Shown: piece by piece, positions 8,807 to 17,067 of the stretch | Layout: each line of letters starts with the position of its first letter | How positions within the stretch are numbered: the stretch's first letter is position 1 | DNA from: Spirochaetales bacterium | GTDB taxonomy: Bacteria > Spirochaetota > JAAYUW01 | Assembly: GCA_012797605.1 (NCBI GenBank) | Contig: JAAZOT010000096.1 | Span: 1-42,411, forward strand | Direction: 5' to 3' | Length of the DNA stretch: 42,411 nucleotides | Translations under genes and position numbers: made by a program | The notes under the pieces: generated by a model | What the model was told of the DNA's origin: nothing | What the model saw: the letters and a program-made list of their open reading frames with translations, nothing else | Database searches by the model: none

Positions 8807-9892
8807 ATGAAAGAAAAAAAATCAAACTTCAAAGATTTAGTTGCAATAACAAGAGGAGAAATAGTTGAAAATATACATTTTGGTTCTTACTGCATATTTG
8901 AAAAAACTAAAGGTACTATATATTCATATGGAGATATAAATAATTTAATATTTACTAGATCAACAGCCAAACCTTTTCAAGCTTTGGCTGTTATTTTAAG
9001 TGGTGCTTATAAAAAATATGATATGAGTCCAAAAGAACTGGCTCTTATCTGTTCTTCACATTTTGCTGAAAAACAACATATCGAAACTGTAATATCTTTA
9101 ATGGATAAAATAGGTTTAAGTGAAAAAGATCTACTTACACCTTTTTCCTATTCAAGATCCAATAAAATAAAAGAGAAACAGCTTATACTTGGTGAAAAAC
9201 AATCAAAGCTAAATAGTGATTGCAGTGGAAAACATGCTGGAATGCTTTCTGTTTGCAAAAAAAAAGGGTATCCGATTGAAAATTATGTCGATTTAAATCA
9301 TCCACTTCAACAGGAAATATTAAAAATAGTTTCTATAATTTATTCTTACGAAGATATAAAAACTGGGATTGATGGTTGTTCTGCACCTGTTTTTGCTGTT
9401 CCACTAGAATCTATGGCAAAATCATATCTTACTTTGATTACTTGCAAGTTAGACAATAAACAAAAAGAGATTGCGAAAAAGTTCAATTATTCAATAGAAG
9501 AAATTGAGGATGCTTTGAAAATAGTTAAAAATTCAATCTTACAAAATCCTCAAATGATAGCTGGAACTGAAGGTCTATGTACATTATTGATATCTTTGTA
9601 TGGCGGATCCTGCATTGCAAAAGTTGGCGCTGCTGGAGTATATTGTTTGGGGTTAAATGATTTTAATACAAAAAAAGACTTAGGAATAGCATTAAAAATA
9701 TCTGATGGTTCTATTGATGCTGCTGAGTTCGCATTAATGTCTATTCTATATAAATTAAATATTTTACCATCGACAAGATCAAATTATATAGACACTATAC
9801 TTTTTAAGAAAAATTTTAATGAACATGGAAATCCAGTTGGTGAATATATATTTTTAGATTCAAATCTTTCTCCATTGAGCAATCTAATATAA
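8807..9892 (+). CDS. L-asparaginase, ReAV-type (asparaginase II family, PF06089)
   Basis: This cytoplasmic enzyme (361 residues) would convert asparagine to aspartate and ammonia. It belongs to the Rhizobium etli ReAV family, which is unrelated to AnsA/AnsB. The serine-lysine pair is in FTRSTAKPFQ (Ser52, Lys55). The Zn-site residues are in SDCSGKHAG (Cys139, Lys142) and GIDGCSAPVFAVPL (Cys191), at the spacing I recall for ReAV. The ATG starts at the base after the kinase stop, with an AGGA site inside the kinase coding end, so the two are almost certainly translated from one mRNA. Aspartate from this reaction could feed transaminase and oxaloacetate chemistry coded elsewhere in the window. 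Confidence 0.9.
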   Translation: MKEKKSNFKDLVAITRGEIVENIHFGSYCIFEKTKGTIYSYGDINNLIFTRSTAKPFQALAVILSGAYKKYDMSPKELALICSSHFAEKQHIETVISLMDKIGLSEKDLLTPFSYSRSNKIKEKQLILGEKQSKLNSDCSGKHAGMLSVCKKKGYPIENYVDLNHPLQQEILKIVSIIYSYEDIKTGIDGCSAPVFAVPLESMAKSYLTLITCKLDNKQKEIAKKFNYSIEEIEDALKIVKNSILQNPQMIAGTEGLCTLLISLYGGSCIAKVGAAGVYCLGLNDFNTKKDLGIALKISDGSIDAAEFALMSILYKLNILPSTRSNYIDTILFKKNFNEHGNPVGEYIFLDSNLSPLSNLI

Positions 9893-9943
9893 TTCATTTG
9901 ACATGATATTAATTTTCTTTATTTTTTATTTGAAGTATAATAT

Positions 9944-10918
9944 ATGAATATCATTGAGATAATAATATCAGTTCTTTTACCTATATTTTTTGGTTATTTC
10001 TTAAAATTGATAAAAGTCTTTTCATCCGATGATGCCATTACTTTGAGGAAATTCATAGTAAAAGCATCGGTTCCTTTCATTATTTTCAAAAATTTATATA
10101 CAGCCGATGTTAGTGTTTTATCTCAAATATTACCAAATTTGCTTGGATTTATAATTATTTCTATCTTTTATACCATTTTTTCAAAATACACGGCTCAACT
10201 GGTTTCTAAAAACATCAAAGAATCAAGAGCATATTCTATTGCAACTCAATTTGGAAACTACGGATATCTTGGCTGGGGAATAATGTTTTATTTTTTCTCT
10301 GATGGTGGTTTTACTCGTGCAGTTTTTTTCTCCATGTTTTTCTGGCCAGTATTTTTGATTCTTGGTTTCGCAATGATCTTTTTCGAAACAAAGAATAGCT
10401 TATCTAAAAATGATTTTTTTATTGCTCTTTTGAAAAATGCTACTATTCCAATAATTTCTGCTATCTTAGGTTTGGTTTTTAATCTTTTAAAGATAAAATT
10501 TCATCCAGTACTAAAAGATTTTATTTTTACTTTTAGTTCTTTTACAATTCCAATGATTTTGTTTACCATCGGTCTTGATTTTAATCTTAAGATTGATAGA
10601 AAAAGATTTAAGATTGCCCTTTTTTCAAGTTTTGTAAGACTTGTTTTTGGTATCATTTTTGGTTTAATATGTGTTTTTATAATAAGTAGATTTTTTAGGA
10701 TTGATGAACTTACATTTAAGGTAATACTATTAGAAACTGTCATGCCAACAGCTACAATGACTGCTTTTTTTGCAGATTTTATTGAGATGGATAAAGAATT
10801 ACTCGCTTCCACTTTAACATTATCTACATTATTGTCTTTAATCACATTGCCTTTATGGTATTATCTAATTCAAACCCAATATGTTAGTAAAAATATACTG
10901 CCCTTTTTTGTAAGGTAA
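9944..10918 (+). CDS. AEC family transporter (auxin efflux carrier-like permease)
   Basis: This 324-residue integral membrane protein has about ten hydrophobic segments in two five-helix halves. Motifs typical of the AEC family (PF03547) are LLPIFFGYFLKL near the start, ATQFGNYGYLGW in the first half and VMPTATMTAFFADF near the end. Bacterial members carry dicarboxylates such as malate, amino acids or other anions. The gene follows the asparaginase by 51 bases and may share its transcript, which would suit transport of an amino acid or dicarboxylate; that link is inference. The ribosome site is weak (GAAG). Confidence 0.87.
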   Translation: MNIIEIIISVLLPIFFGYFLKLIKVFSSDDAITLRKFIVKASVPFIIFKNLYTADVSVLSQILPNLLGFIIISIFYTIFSKYTAQLVSKNIKESRAYSIATQFGNYGYLGWGIMFYFFSDGGFTRAVFFSMFFWPVFLILGFAMIFFETKNSLSKNDFFIALLKNATIPIISAILGLVFNLLKIKFHPVLKDFIFTFSSFTIPMILFTIGLDFNLKIDRKRFKIALFSSFVRLVFGIIFGLICVFIISRFFRIDELTFKVILLETVMPTATMTAFFADFIEMDKELLASTLTLSTLLSLITLPLWYYLIQTQYVSKNILPFFVR

Positions 10919-10942
10919 AATTGACTATAATCTGAGGATTTA

Positions 10943-11719
10943 ATGGAATTAAATTATAATATTGAAAATATCTACTATATTAGAAAAGGAAAAGGGAAAA
11001 AAGTTTTACTATTACATGGATGGCAGTCAAATTCAAATAGTTTTAAAATTGTTTTTGAATACTTAATTAAAAATTTCGATGTCATCGCAATCGACTTTCC
11101 TGGTTTTGGGAATTCTCCTAATCCCCCTTTAGATTGGGGAATATATGAATATGCAAATATTGTGTATAATTTTATTAAATATCATAATTTTTATCCTTGT
11201 TCTTTAATTGGCCACTCTTTTGGAGGAAGAGTAGCATTGATTTTAGGTTCAAACTTTCCTGAGATTATAGATAAAATCATTCTTGTTGATTCAGCAGGCA
11301 TTAAACCAAAGAGGAAGATTAAATATTATTATAAGATTTACAGATATAAAATACTAAAATATTTTACTAAATTTTACTGTAAGTTTTTTAACAAAGACTT
11401 CGAAAGTCTAATTTTAAGAGTTAAGCAAAAACTTAAAATAAAAGGTAGCTTGGATTACGAAAACTCAAAGGAGTTGAAAAATATTTTTATCAAAGTTGTA
11501 AATCAAGATTTATCTAAAGAGGCAAAAAAGATTACGAAACCTACTTTAATTGTTTGGGGGGAGAACGATAAAGAAACCCCTTTATATATGGCTAAAAAAC
11601 TAAATAAATATATAAAAGATTCTGGTATTGTGCTTCTTGAAAATGCAGGACATTACAGTTTCTTAGAACAATTTAATAAATTTATTTCAGCTGTTAATTA
11701 CTTTTTAAGTCTTGATTGA
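10943..11719 (+). CDS. alpha/beta hydrolase
   Basis: This 258-residue soluble alpha/beta-hydrolase-fold protein has an oxyanion-loop motif LLLHGWQSNSNSF, the nucleophile Ser92 in LIGHSFGGRVA, the acid Asp209 in WGENDKETP and His237 in ENAGHYSFLEQ, so the catalytic triad is complete. The cap region (about 120-180) is rich in Lys and Tyr. Likely an esterase or C-C hydrolase; the substrate is unknown. It follows the AEC gene by 24 bases with a GAGGA ribosome site, so it probably belongs to the same run. Confidence 0.87.
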   Translation: MELNYNIENIYYIRKGKGKKVLLLHGWQSNSNSFKIVFEYLIKNFDVIAIDFPGFGNSPNPPLDWGIYEYANIVYNFIKYHNFYPCSLIGHSFGGRVALILGSNFPEIIDKIILVDSAGIKPKRKIKYYYKIYRYKILKYFTKFYCKFFNKDFESLILRVKQKLKIKGSLDYENSKELKNIFIKVVNQDLSKEAKKITKPTLIVWGENDKETPLYMAKKLNKYIKDSGIVLLENAGHYSFLEQFNKFISAVNYFLSLD

Positions 11720-11843
11720 TTATTATTGAAAAAATAAAGAACAACAATAAGTAAAAAAATAAAACTTTTTAATTATAAAATAAAATGAAAATTTTAATTC
11801 AAAATAAAAAGAAAAATAGTAATAAAAATAAAATGAGAAGACT

Positions 11844-13706
11844 ATGATGATATTGATTCAAATAATTATGATCTTAATCTTTTTATTGGCAATTATTTTT
11901 GATTTAATTCAGAAGGATTATCTTCTTCATATGGCTCAACTTTCCAACTATCGGTATTATGAATATTTTAACTGGCTTAAAAAAAAGGAGAATGTTAAAA
12001 AACTCATTAAAAGATTGGTCTATCTTTTTATTTTCTTTATAATCAATGCGATTTTAATAGTCATTTCAAAAAGAGGTTTTATAAATGACAGTTTAATAAA
12101 AATTAAATCATTATCTCTTATAATTTTATCCAAAAAGCTTGAAGTAAATCCTATCTTCTTACTTTTATTTGTATTTATATTAATTTTTGATTTTATTTTA
12201 TTTTTATTTTCAAAAGAAAAGAGAAAAAAACAAAAAAAACCCCTTGTCTATACTAAAAGAGCTATCAGATTAAAGATTTTATATACTCTTATCTATCTTT
12301 TATTTTTAATAGTATCATTAATTATCTTTAATGATAAAATCAATGATTACTTTAACTTCTATTCAAAAAAAAGTGGTTCAATAAATTATGATTTTGTTAA
12401 TTTAATAAATTTTGTTCAAACCACTATTTTCTTATTTTCATTTTCTTTTATGATCTATTTAATTTATAGTTTTAATTATTTTATAATGCTTATTAGTCAA
12501 TTTTTAATACAACCATTAGAAGAAAAGATTAATCGTAAATTTTACAACCTTGCAAAAGAGAAAATAGATGAACTAAAAAATAAAAATCTTATAATAATTG
12601 GTATAACTGGAAGTTATGGCAAAACATCTACAAAGTTTTATATAAAGCAGATACTTGAAAAAAAGTTTAAAGTTTTAGCTTCGAGGTCGAGTTTTAATAC
12701 ACCCATGGGACTTTCTAAAACAATAAATGATGAACTTGATGATAGTTTTAATATTTTTATATCTGAAATGGGAGCAAGATATAAAAATGATATAGAAGAA
12801 CTTGTAAATCTTGCCAAACCAGATATAGGGATATTAACTGCGATTGGCCCTGTTCATATAGAAACATTTAAGTCAATAGAAAATATTGTTGAAGAAAAAT
12901 GGAAAATAATTAAAAATTCAAAAGTAGGTTTTTTGAATATAGATAATGATTATATATTCCAAAAATTGATATCAGAAAATGATAACAGTAATATAAAAAT
13001 AATTGATGATGCTACCTTTAATAAAATAAACTTAGATAATTTACTAAAAACTGATTTTACTTATGTTTTTACAATAGGAACAAGAAAAGAAAGGCAGCCT
13101 TGCTTTTTAATTGATAGTATCCTTTTAAATAATGAAAAGAATACTTTTGAAATCATAATTTCTAATAAAAAAAGATATAAATTTGAGACAAAACTTTTAG
13201 GAAAACATTCTATAGAAAATCTTGCTATATCTATAGGATTAGGATTTTTATTTGGTATGGAATATGATGAAATTTATAATGCTGTCAATCAGATTTTACC
13301 TGTTGAACATAGACTTCAAGTATTAAAACCAAATGATATGCTTACAATATTGGATGATGCATTTAATTCCAACCCTGATTCAGCAAAAGCAGCAATTGAT
13401 GTTTTAAGATCTTTTACCGATAAAAAAAAGATAATAATTACACCAGGTTTTATTGAACTTGGAAAAATACAGTATCATAAAAATTATGAATTTGGAAGAC
13501 TGATTTCCGAAAGTGTGGATTTTGCTATTTTTGTTGGCAAAACAAATAAAGATGCATTAATTGAAGGATTTAAAAGTGTTAACAACAATGATAAATACTA
13601 TTTTGCCGATAATTTAGACTTAGCATCTTCATATTTACCAAATCTTATTGATGGAAAAACAGTTGTTCTTTTTGAAAATGACCTACCTGACAATTATGAA
13701 AATTAA
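11844..13706 (+). CDS. MurF-like Mur ligase with N-terminal membrane domain
   Basis: This 620-residue protein joins about five membrane segments (near 1-20, 57-76, 103-123, 143-161 and 190-216) to the ATPase and C-terminal domains of a Mur ligase. The P-loop is GITGSYGKTST (253-263). MurF-type motifs follow: FNTPMGLSKT, SEMGARYKNDIEEL, TAIGPVHIETF, VEHRLQVL and DDAFNSNPDSAKAA. The canonical MurF N-terminal substrate domain is absent and replaced by the membrane part, and the usual C-terminal KGSR is replaced by FENDLPDNY. It most likely adds D-Ala-D-Ala to the peptidoglycan precursor at the membrane, because ddl lies 77 bases downstream. Addition of another dipeptide, or ligation to a lipid-linked substrate, is possible. 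Confidence 0.85.
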   Translation: MMILIQIIMILIFLLAIIFDLIQKDYLLHMAQLSNYRYYEYFNWLKKKENVKKLIKRLVYLFIFFIINAILIVISKRGFINDSLIKIKSLSLIILSKKLEVNPIFLLLFVFILIFDFILFLFSKEKRKKQKKPLVYTKRAIRLKILYTLIYLLFLIVSLIIFNDKINDYFNFYSKKSGSINYDFVNLINFVQTTIFLFSFSFMIYLIYSFNYFIMLISQFLIQPLEEKINRKFYNLAKEKIDELKNKNLIIIGITGSYGKTSTKFYIKQILEKKFKVLASRSSFNTPMGLSKTINDELDDSFNIFISEMGARYKNDIEELVNLAKPDIGILTAIGPVHIETFKSIENIVEEKWKIIKNSKVGFLNIDNDYIFQKLISENDNSNIKIIDDATFNKINLDNLLKTDFTYVFTIGTRKERQPCFLIDSILLNNEKNTFEIIISNKKRYKFETKLLGKHSIENLAISIGLGFLFGMEYDEIYNAVNQILPVEHRLQVLKPNDMLTILDDAFNSNPDSAKAAIDVLRSFTDKKKIIITPGFIELGKIQYHKNYEFGRLISESVDFAIFVGKTNKDALIEGFKSVNNNDKYYFADNLDLASSYLPNLIDGKTVVLFENDLPDNYEN

Positions 13707-13783
13707 AGTGGATCTAAGTAAAAAGTTAAAATTTGATAATAGAAAAAAATGATGAAAAATATTAGATATGATAAAGGAAAGAT

Positions 13784-14932
13784 ATGGAAAAGAAAAATTG
13801 TCTAGTTATTTTTGGCGGTAAAAGTGTCGAACATGAAGTTTCAGTTATAACTGGTCTTCAAGTTATAGAAAATATTGATAAAGATAAATATGTAGCAATA
13901 CCCTTATATATTACTAAAGATGGTCAATGGTTAACTGGAGATTGCTTAAAAAATATTGAAACATTTAGGAAAAAAGATTTTAAAAAGGCTAAAAACATAT
14001 ATCTATCATTCAATAAAAAGGATAAAAGCCAGTTACTTATAGATAAAAATAAGCCATTGCAAATAGACATAGTTTTTCCTGCTTTGCATGGGACATATGG
14101 GGAAGATGGTACAATCCAAGGTGTTTTAGAACTATTAGATTTACCTTATGCAATGGCAAATATTGGAGCATCTACAAATGGCATGGATAAAGTCATGATG
14201 AAAAAAATATTTTCATACCATAATTTACCTTTGGTTCCTTATAAATGGTATTATAGAGAAAACTTAGAAAATAACATTGATGATAAAATTGAAGAAATAG
14301 AAAAATCACTCGATTATCCACTAGTTGTAAAGCCTTCAAATTTAGGTTCGAGCATTGGAATAACCAAGGCAAAAGATAGAGAGCAACTGAGAAAATCACT
14401 TGAAATTGCCATGCAATACGACTCTAAAATAATTATTGAAAGAGCAATTGAAAAAATTCGTGAAATTAATTGTTCTGTAATTGGTTATCATGATGATTTA
14501 GAGGTATCAGTATGTGAGGAACCAGTTGCAATAGATAATATCCTTTCCTTTGAGGATAAATATATAAGATCAAATTCTAAAGGTAAAGGATTTTCAAGAA
14601 AAATCCCTGCACAAATACCTGAGCAGATTCGACAAAAAATAGAAGATTACGCAGTTCAATCTTTTAAAGCCATAGATTGCAGCGGGGTTGCTAGAATAGA
14701 TTTTATTTTAGAGGATAATGAAAAAATATATGTTAATGAAATAAATACTATTCCTGGTTCAATCTCTTTTTATCTGTGGCAACCTAAAGGAGTATCTTTT
14801 AAAGATTTAATTACTAAAATTTTAAATATAGCAGAAAAATCTTATAATGAGAAAAAGAAAAATATGTACAATTTTGATGCCGATCTTTTTAATAAAATCA
14901 GCAGAAATTCATTGAAAAATTTACAAAAATGA
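13784..14932 (+). CDS. ddl: D-alanine--D-alanine ligase
   Basis: This ATP-grasp ligase (382 residues) joins two D-alanines in the cytoplasm for peptidoglycan precursors. Diagnostic motifs are FGGKSVEHEVSVITG near the N-terminus, FPALHGTYGEDGTIQG, the ATP-binding VVKPSNLGSSIGI, and YVNEINTIPGSIS at the metal and active site. Length is normal. It follows the MurF-like gene, the enzyme that would use its product. Its stop overlaps the next gene's ATG (ATGA). D-Ala-D-Ala rather than D-Ala-D-Lac specificity is assumed. Confidence 0.95.
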   Translation: MEKKNCLVIFGGKSVEHEVSVITGLQVIENIDKDKYVAIPLYITKDGQWLTGDCLKNIETFRKKDFKKAKNIYLSFNKKDKSQLLIDKNKPLQIDIVFPALHGTYGEDGTIQGVLELLDLPYAMANIGASTNGMDKVMMKKIFSYHNLPLVPYKWYYRENLENNIDDKIEEIEKSLDYPLVVKPSNLGSSIGITKAKDREQLRKSLEIAMQYDSKIIIERAIEKIREINCSVIGYHDDLEVSVCEEPVAIDNILSFEDKYIRSNSKGKGFSRKIPAQIPEQIRQKIEDYAVQSFKAIDCSGVARIDFILEDNEKIYVNEINTIPGSISFYLWQPKGVSFKDLITKILNIAEKSYNEKKKNMYNFDADLFNKISRNSLKNLQK

Positions 14933-15783
14933 TAAATAAAAAGTTAGTAATTATATTTATTTTGTTGCTAAATTTTATTTTGTTTATATCATTTTCAAAT
15001 TTAAATTATACTTTTTCGATATTAGTCATATCTAAAGAGCCTAATATTAATATTCCTTCTTATTTAAAAGAAGATTATTTAACAGCAAAACTTAAGTGGC
15101 TAAAGAAGCTTGTTTTAGTAGAATCTCAAATTGAAAAGATAAAACAAGTAAATAAAGATTCATTCGAGCCATTAAAAGATATTATAACGACAGATTTTTT
15201 TATACTTATTGAACTATATTCTGAAAATATAGTCGCGAGGATACATTTTTATTCAATCATACACAATATTTATTGTGGTAACTTTCTTATTAATTTAAAT
15301 GATCCTCAAATTGTATTGAATACCCTTAATTTAATTCATAATTCAACAATAAAATTATCTGAAAGCTATGAAAAAAAAGATTTTAACAATGTAATAAATG
15401 TAATATTTACAAACTATACCGATGAAAAAGGGAAAGATATCTTTATTATACCAGATAAAGCTCCAGATTTATTTTTAACATTATCTTTATTTTTAAACTT
15501 TTCTTCTAATCCAAAAATAGCAAAATATTATCAAGATCTTTCACAAAGCAAAGATTTAGCTGAAACTCAAGAAAGTATATCTATAAATTTAATATTATTC
15601 AAAATAGCTGAAAAGCTAACAAAAATCTTGTTGATAAAAAACTATTATGAAAAAATAGTCATCTCAAGTATCGGTTTTTATTTAATAAAGGAAAGTTATG
15701 TTAAAAATGCAATCTCTGAATTACTCAAGATGAAACTTACAAGTTTAGAGTATAATCTTCTTTCTTTTATTTTATTAAATTGA
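14929..15783 (+). CDS. hypothetical membrane-anchored protein
   Basis: I do not recognise this 284-residue protein. It starts with a hydrophobic segment (about residues 5-24) that would act as a signal anchor, followed by a mainly helical region rich in Leu, Ile, Lys and Asn. No cysteine lipobox or catalytic motif is visible. Its ATG overlaps the ddl stop by four bases, so it is translationally coupled to peptidoglycan precursor synthesis. That suggests, but does not show, an envelope role. Codon and base use match the neighbours. Confidence 0.75.
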   Translation: MINKKLVIIFILLLNFILFISFSNLNYTFSILVISKEPNINIPSYLKEDYLTAKLKWLKKLVLVESQIEKIKQVNKDSFEPLKDIITTDFFILIELYSENIVARIHFYSIIHNIYCGNFLINLNDPQIVLNTLNLIHNSTIKLSESYEKKDFNNVINVIFTNYTDEKGKDIFIIPDKAPDLFLTLSLFLNFSSNPKIAKYYQDLSQSKDLAETQESISINLILFKIAEKLTKILLIKNYYEKIVISSIGFYLIKESYVKNAISELLKMKLTSLEYNLLSFILLN

Positions 15784-15823
15784 TTTCAATTAAATATCTT
15801 TTTATAATAATGCATTCGATTGT

Positions 15824-15850
15824 GATTACTTGGAAAGTAATCTTATCTTT
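15824..15850 (+). terminator. possible terminator after the murF-like/ddl operon
   Basis: GATTACTT (15824-15831) and AAGTAATC (15835-15842) form an 8-bp stem with loop GGA, followed by a moderately T-rich stretch. It lies between the convergent ends of the plus-strand ddl run and the minus-strand aspartokinase. The stem is rather weak, so termination is only plausible. Confidence 0.4.
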
Positions 15851-15883
15851 ATTTCCAAATATCTTTTTTAATCTATATAAAGA

Positions 15884-17059
15884 TCAATTAAAATTGATTA
15901 TTTTATAATTTTGATTCAAAGATTGTACAAGTTCTTTGTAAAGTTTTTCTGGCTCGAATTGTTGTTTAAAAAATATGGAATCCACAAAAGCGTTTGATTC
16001 AAGATGATATGGTTTTTCACCAAGATTCTCAATCTTTTTATGCAACTGGTAAAAAGCTCCAGAAAAATCATTAAAACCTGAAGATATGATATAAAAGATT
16101 GTTGTTAAATAAGGTTCAAATTGGTAATTATCTTTAATCTTCATATATTCTTCATCTTTTATAAAAATAAAATATTCTTGATTTATATAAATTAAATTAT
16201 GAATATTGATATCTTTGACAGAAAGACTCTCCAATATTATTTGAGCATTTTCATAATCTGTCTTTATAGTATGAAGATTAGAAATAAAATTGACTGAATA
16301 GATAGAAGGTTTTTCATTGATTTGATCTATAAAATCTGAAACCATAGTACCTCCATTTGAAGCAAAGGAAGAGCGAACTTTATAACTAATATTATAATTT
16401 AATGCTAAAGAACAAGCTCTATCATGCATGACCTTTGCCCCAGTTTTAGCCATAAAATAAACCAATTGATGATTAATGTTTTTATAAGCCTTAGCCTGCG
16501 GGAAAAACTTGGGATTTACTGGATATATTCCATCAACATCTGTACATATTTCGCAATTTTTTGCTTTTAATGAAGCAGAGAGTGCAATTGCCGTGAGATC
16601 TGAACCACCTCTTCCTAAAGTTGTGATATTTTTTTCCCTTGAGACACCTTGAAAACCAGCCACAATAACAACTTTATCTTTTTCAAGTTCCTCTAATATT
16701 CTAATAGGTCTTATTTCTTCAATTTTTGCTTTCATATGGGAATTATTTGTAATTATTCCAGCTTGAGAACCAGTAAAAGAAACTGCTGGAATCCCAATGT
16801 CATTTAATGCTATAGAAAGAAGAGCCATAGATATCCTTTCCCCAGTTGTAAGAATCATATCAACTTCTCTTTCCAAAGGTTTTGGGGATATATCATAGGC
16901 TAACTTTAATAGTTCATTAGTATAATTTCCCATTGCAGAGACAATTATAACAATTTTTTTATTTTTTAAGTATAGCTCTTTTATTTGATGGGCTATTGAA
17001 ATTATTTTATCTTTTGTTGCAACAGATGAACCGCCAAATTTTAATACATTGATTTCCAT
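15884..17059 (-). CDS. aspartate kinase with divergent C-terminal regulatory region
   Basis: The kinase domain is intact, with NVLKFGGSSVATKD at the N-terminus, TTGERISMALLS, and TLGRGGSDLTAIALS with TDVDGIYPVNP. It would phosphorylate aspartate as the first step to lysine, threonine and methionine. The C-terminal 120 residues occupy the place of the ACT domains but lack the clear VTGIA and DxPG motifs, so feedback control may be altered. I chose ATG 17059, because the family starts just before VLKFGGSS; an in-frame TTG at 17077 would add six residues and overlap tnaA by 10 bases. It is the last gene of the minus-strand run. Confidence 0.87.
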   Translation of the reverse strand: MEINVLKFGGSSVATKDKIISIAHQIKELYLKNKKIVIIVSAMGNYTNELLKLAYDISPKPLEREVDMILTTGERISMALLSIALNDIGIPAVSFTGSQAGIITNNSHMKAKIEEIRPIRILEELEKDKVVIVAGFQGVSREKNITTLGRGGSDLTAIALSASLKAKNCEICTDVDGIYPVNPKFFPQAKAYKNINHQLVYFMAKTGAKVMHDRACSLALNYNISYKVRSSFASNGGTMVSDFIDQINEKPSIYSVNFISNLHTIKTDYENAQIILESLSVKDINIHNLIYINQEYFIFIKDEEYMKIKDNYQFEPYLTTIFYIISSGFNDFSGAFYQLHKKIENLGEKPYHLESNAFVDSIFFKQQFEPEKLYKELVQSLNQNYKIINFN

Positions 17060-17067
17060 AATTTTTA

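Noticed and set aside
9936-9941. Perfect TATAAT just before the AEC gene
   Set aside because: It lies two bases before the ATG, so a transcript from it would start inside the gene. The nearest TTGACA is over 30 bases away. In such A/T-rich DNA it is likely chance.
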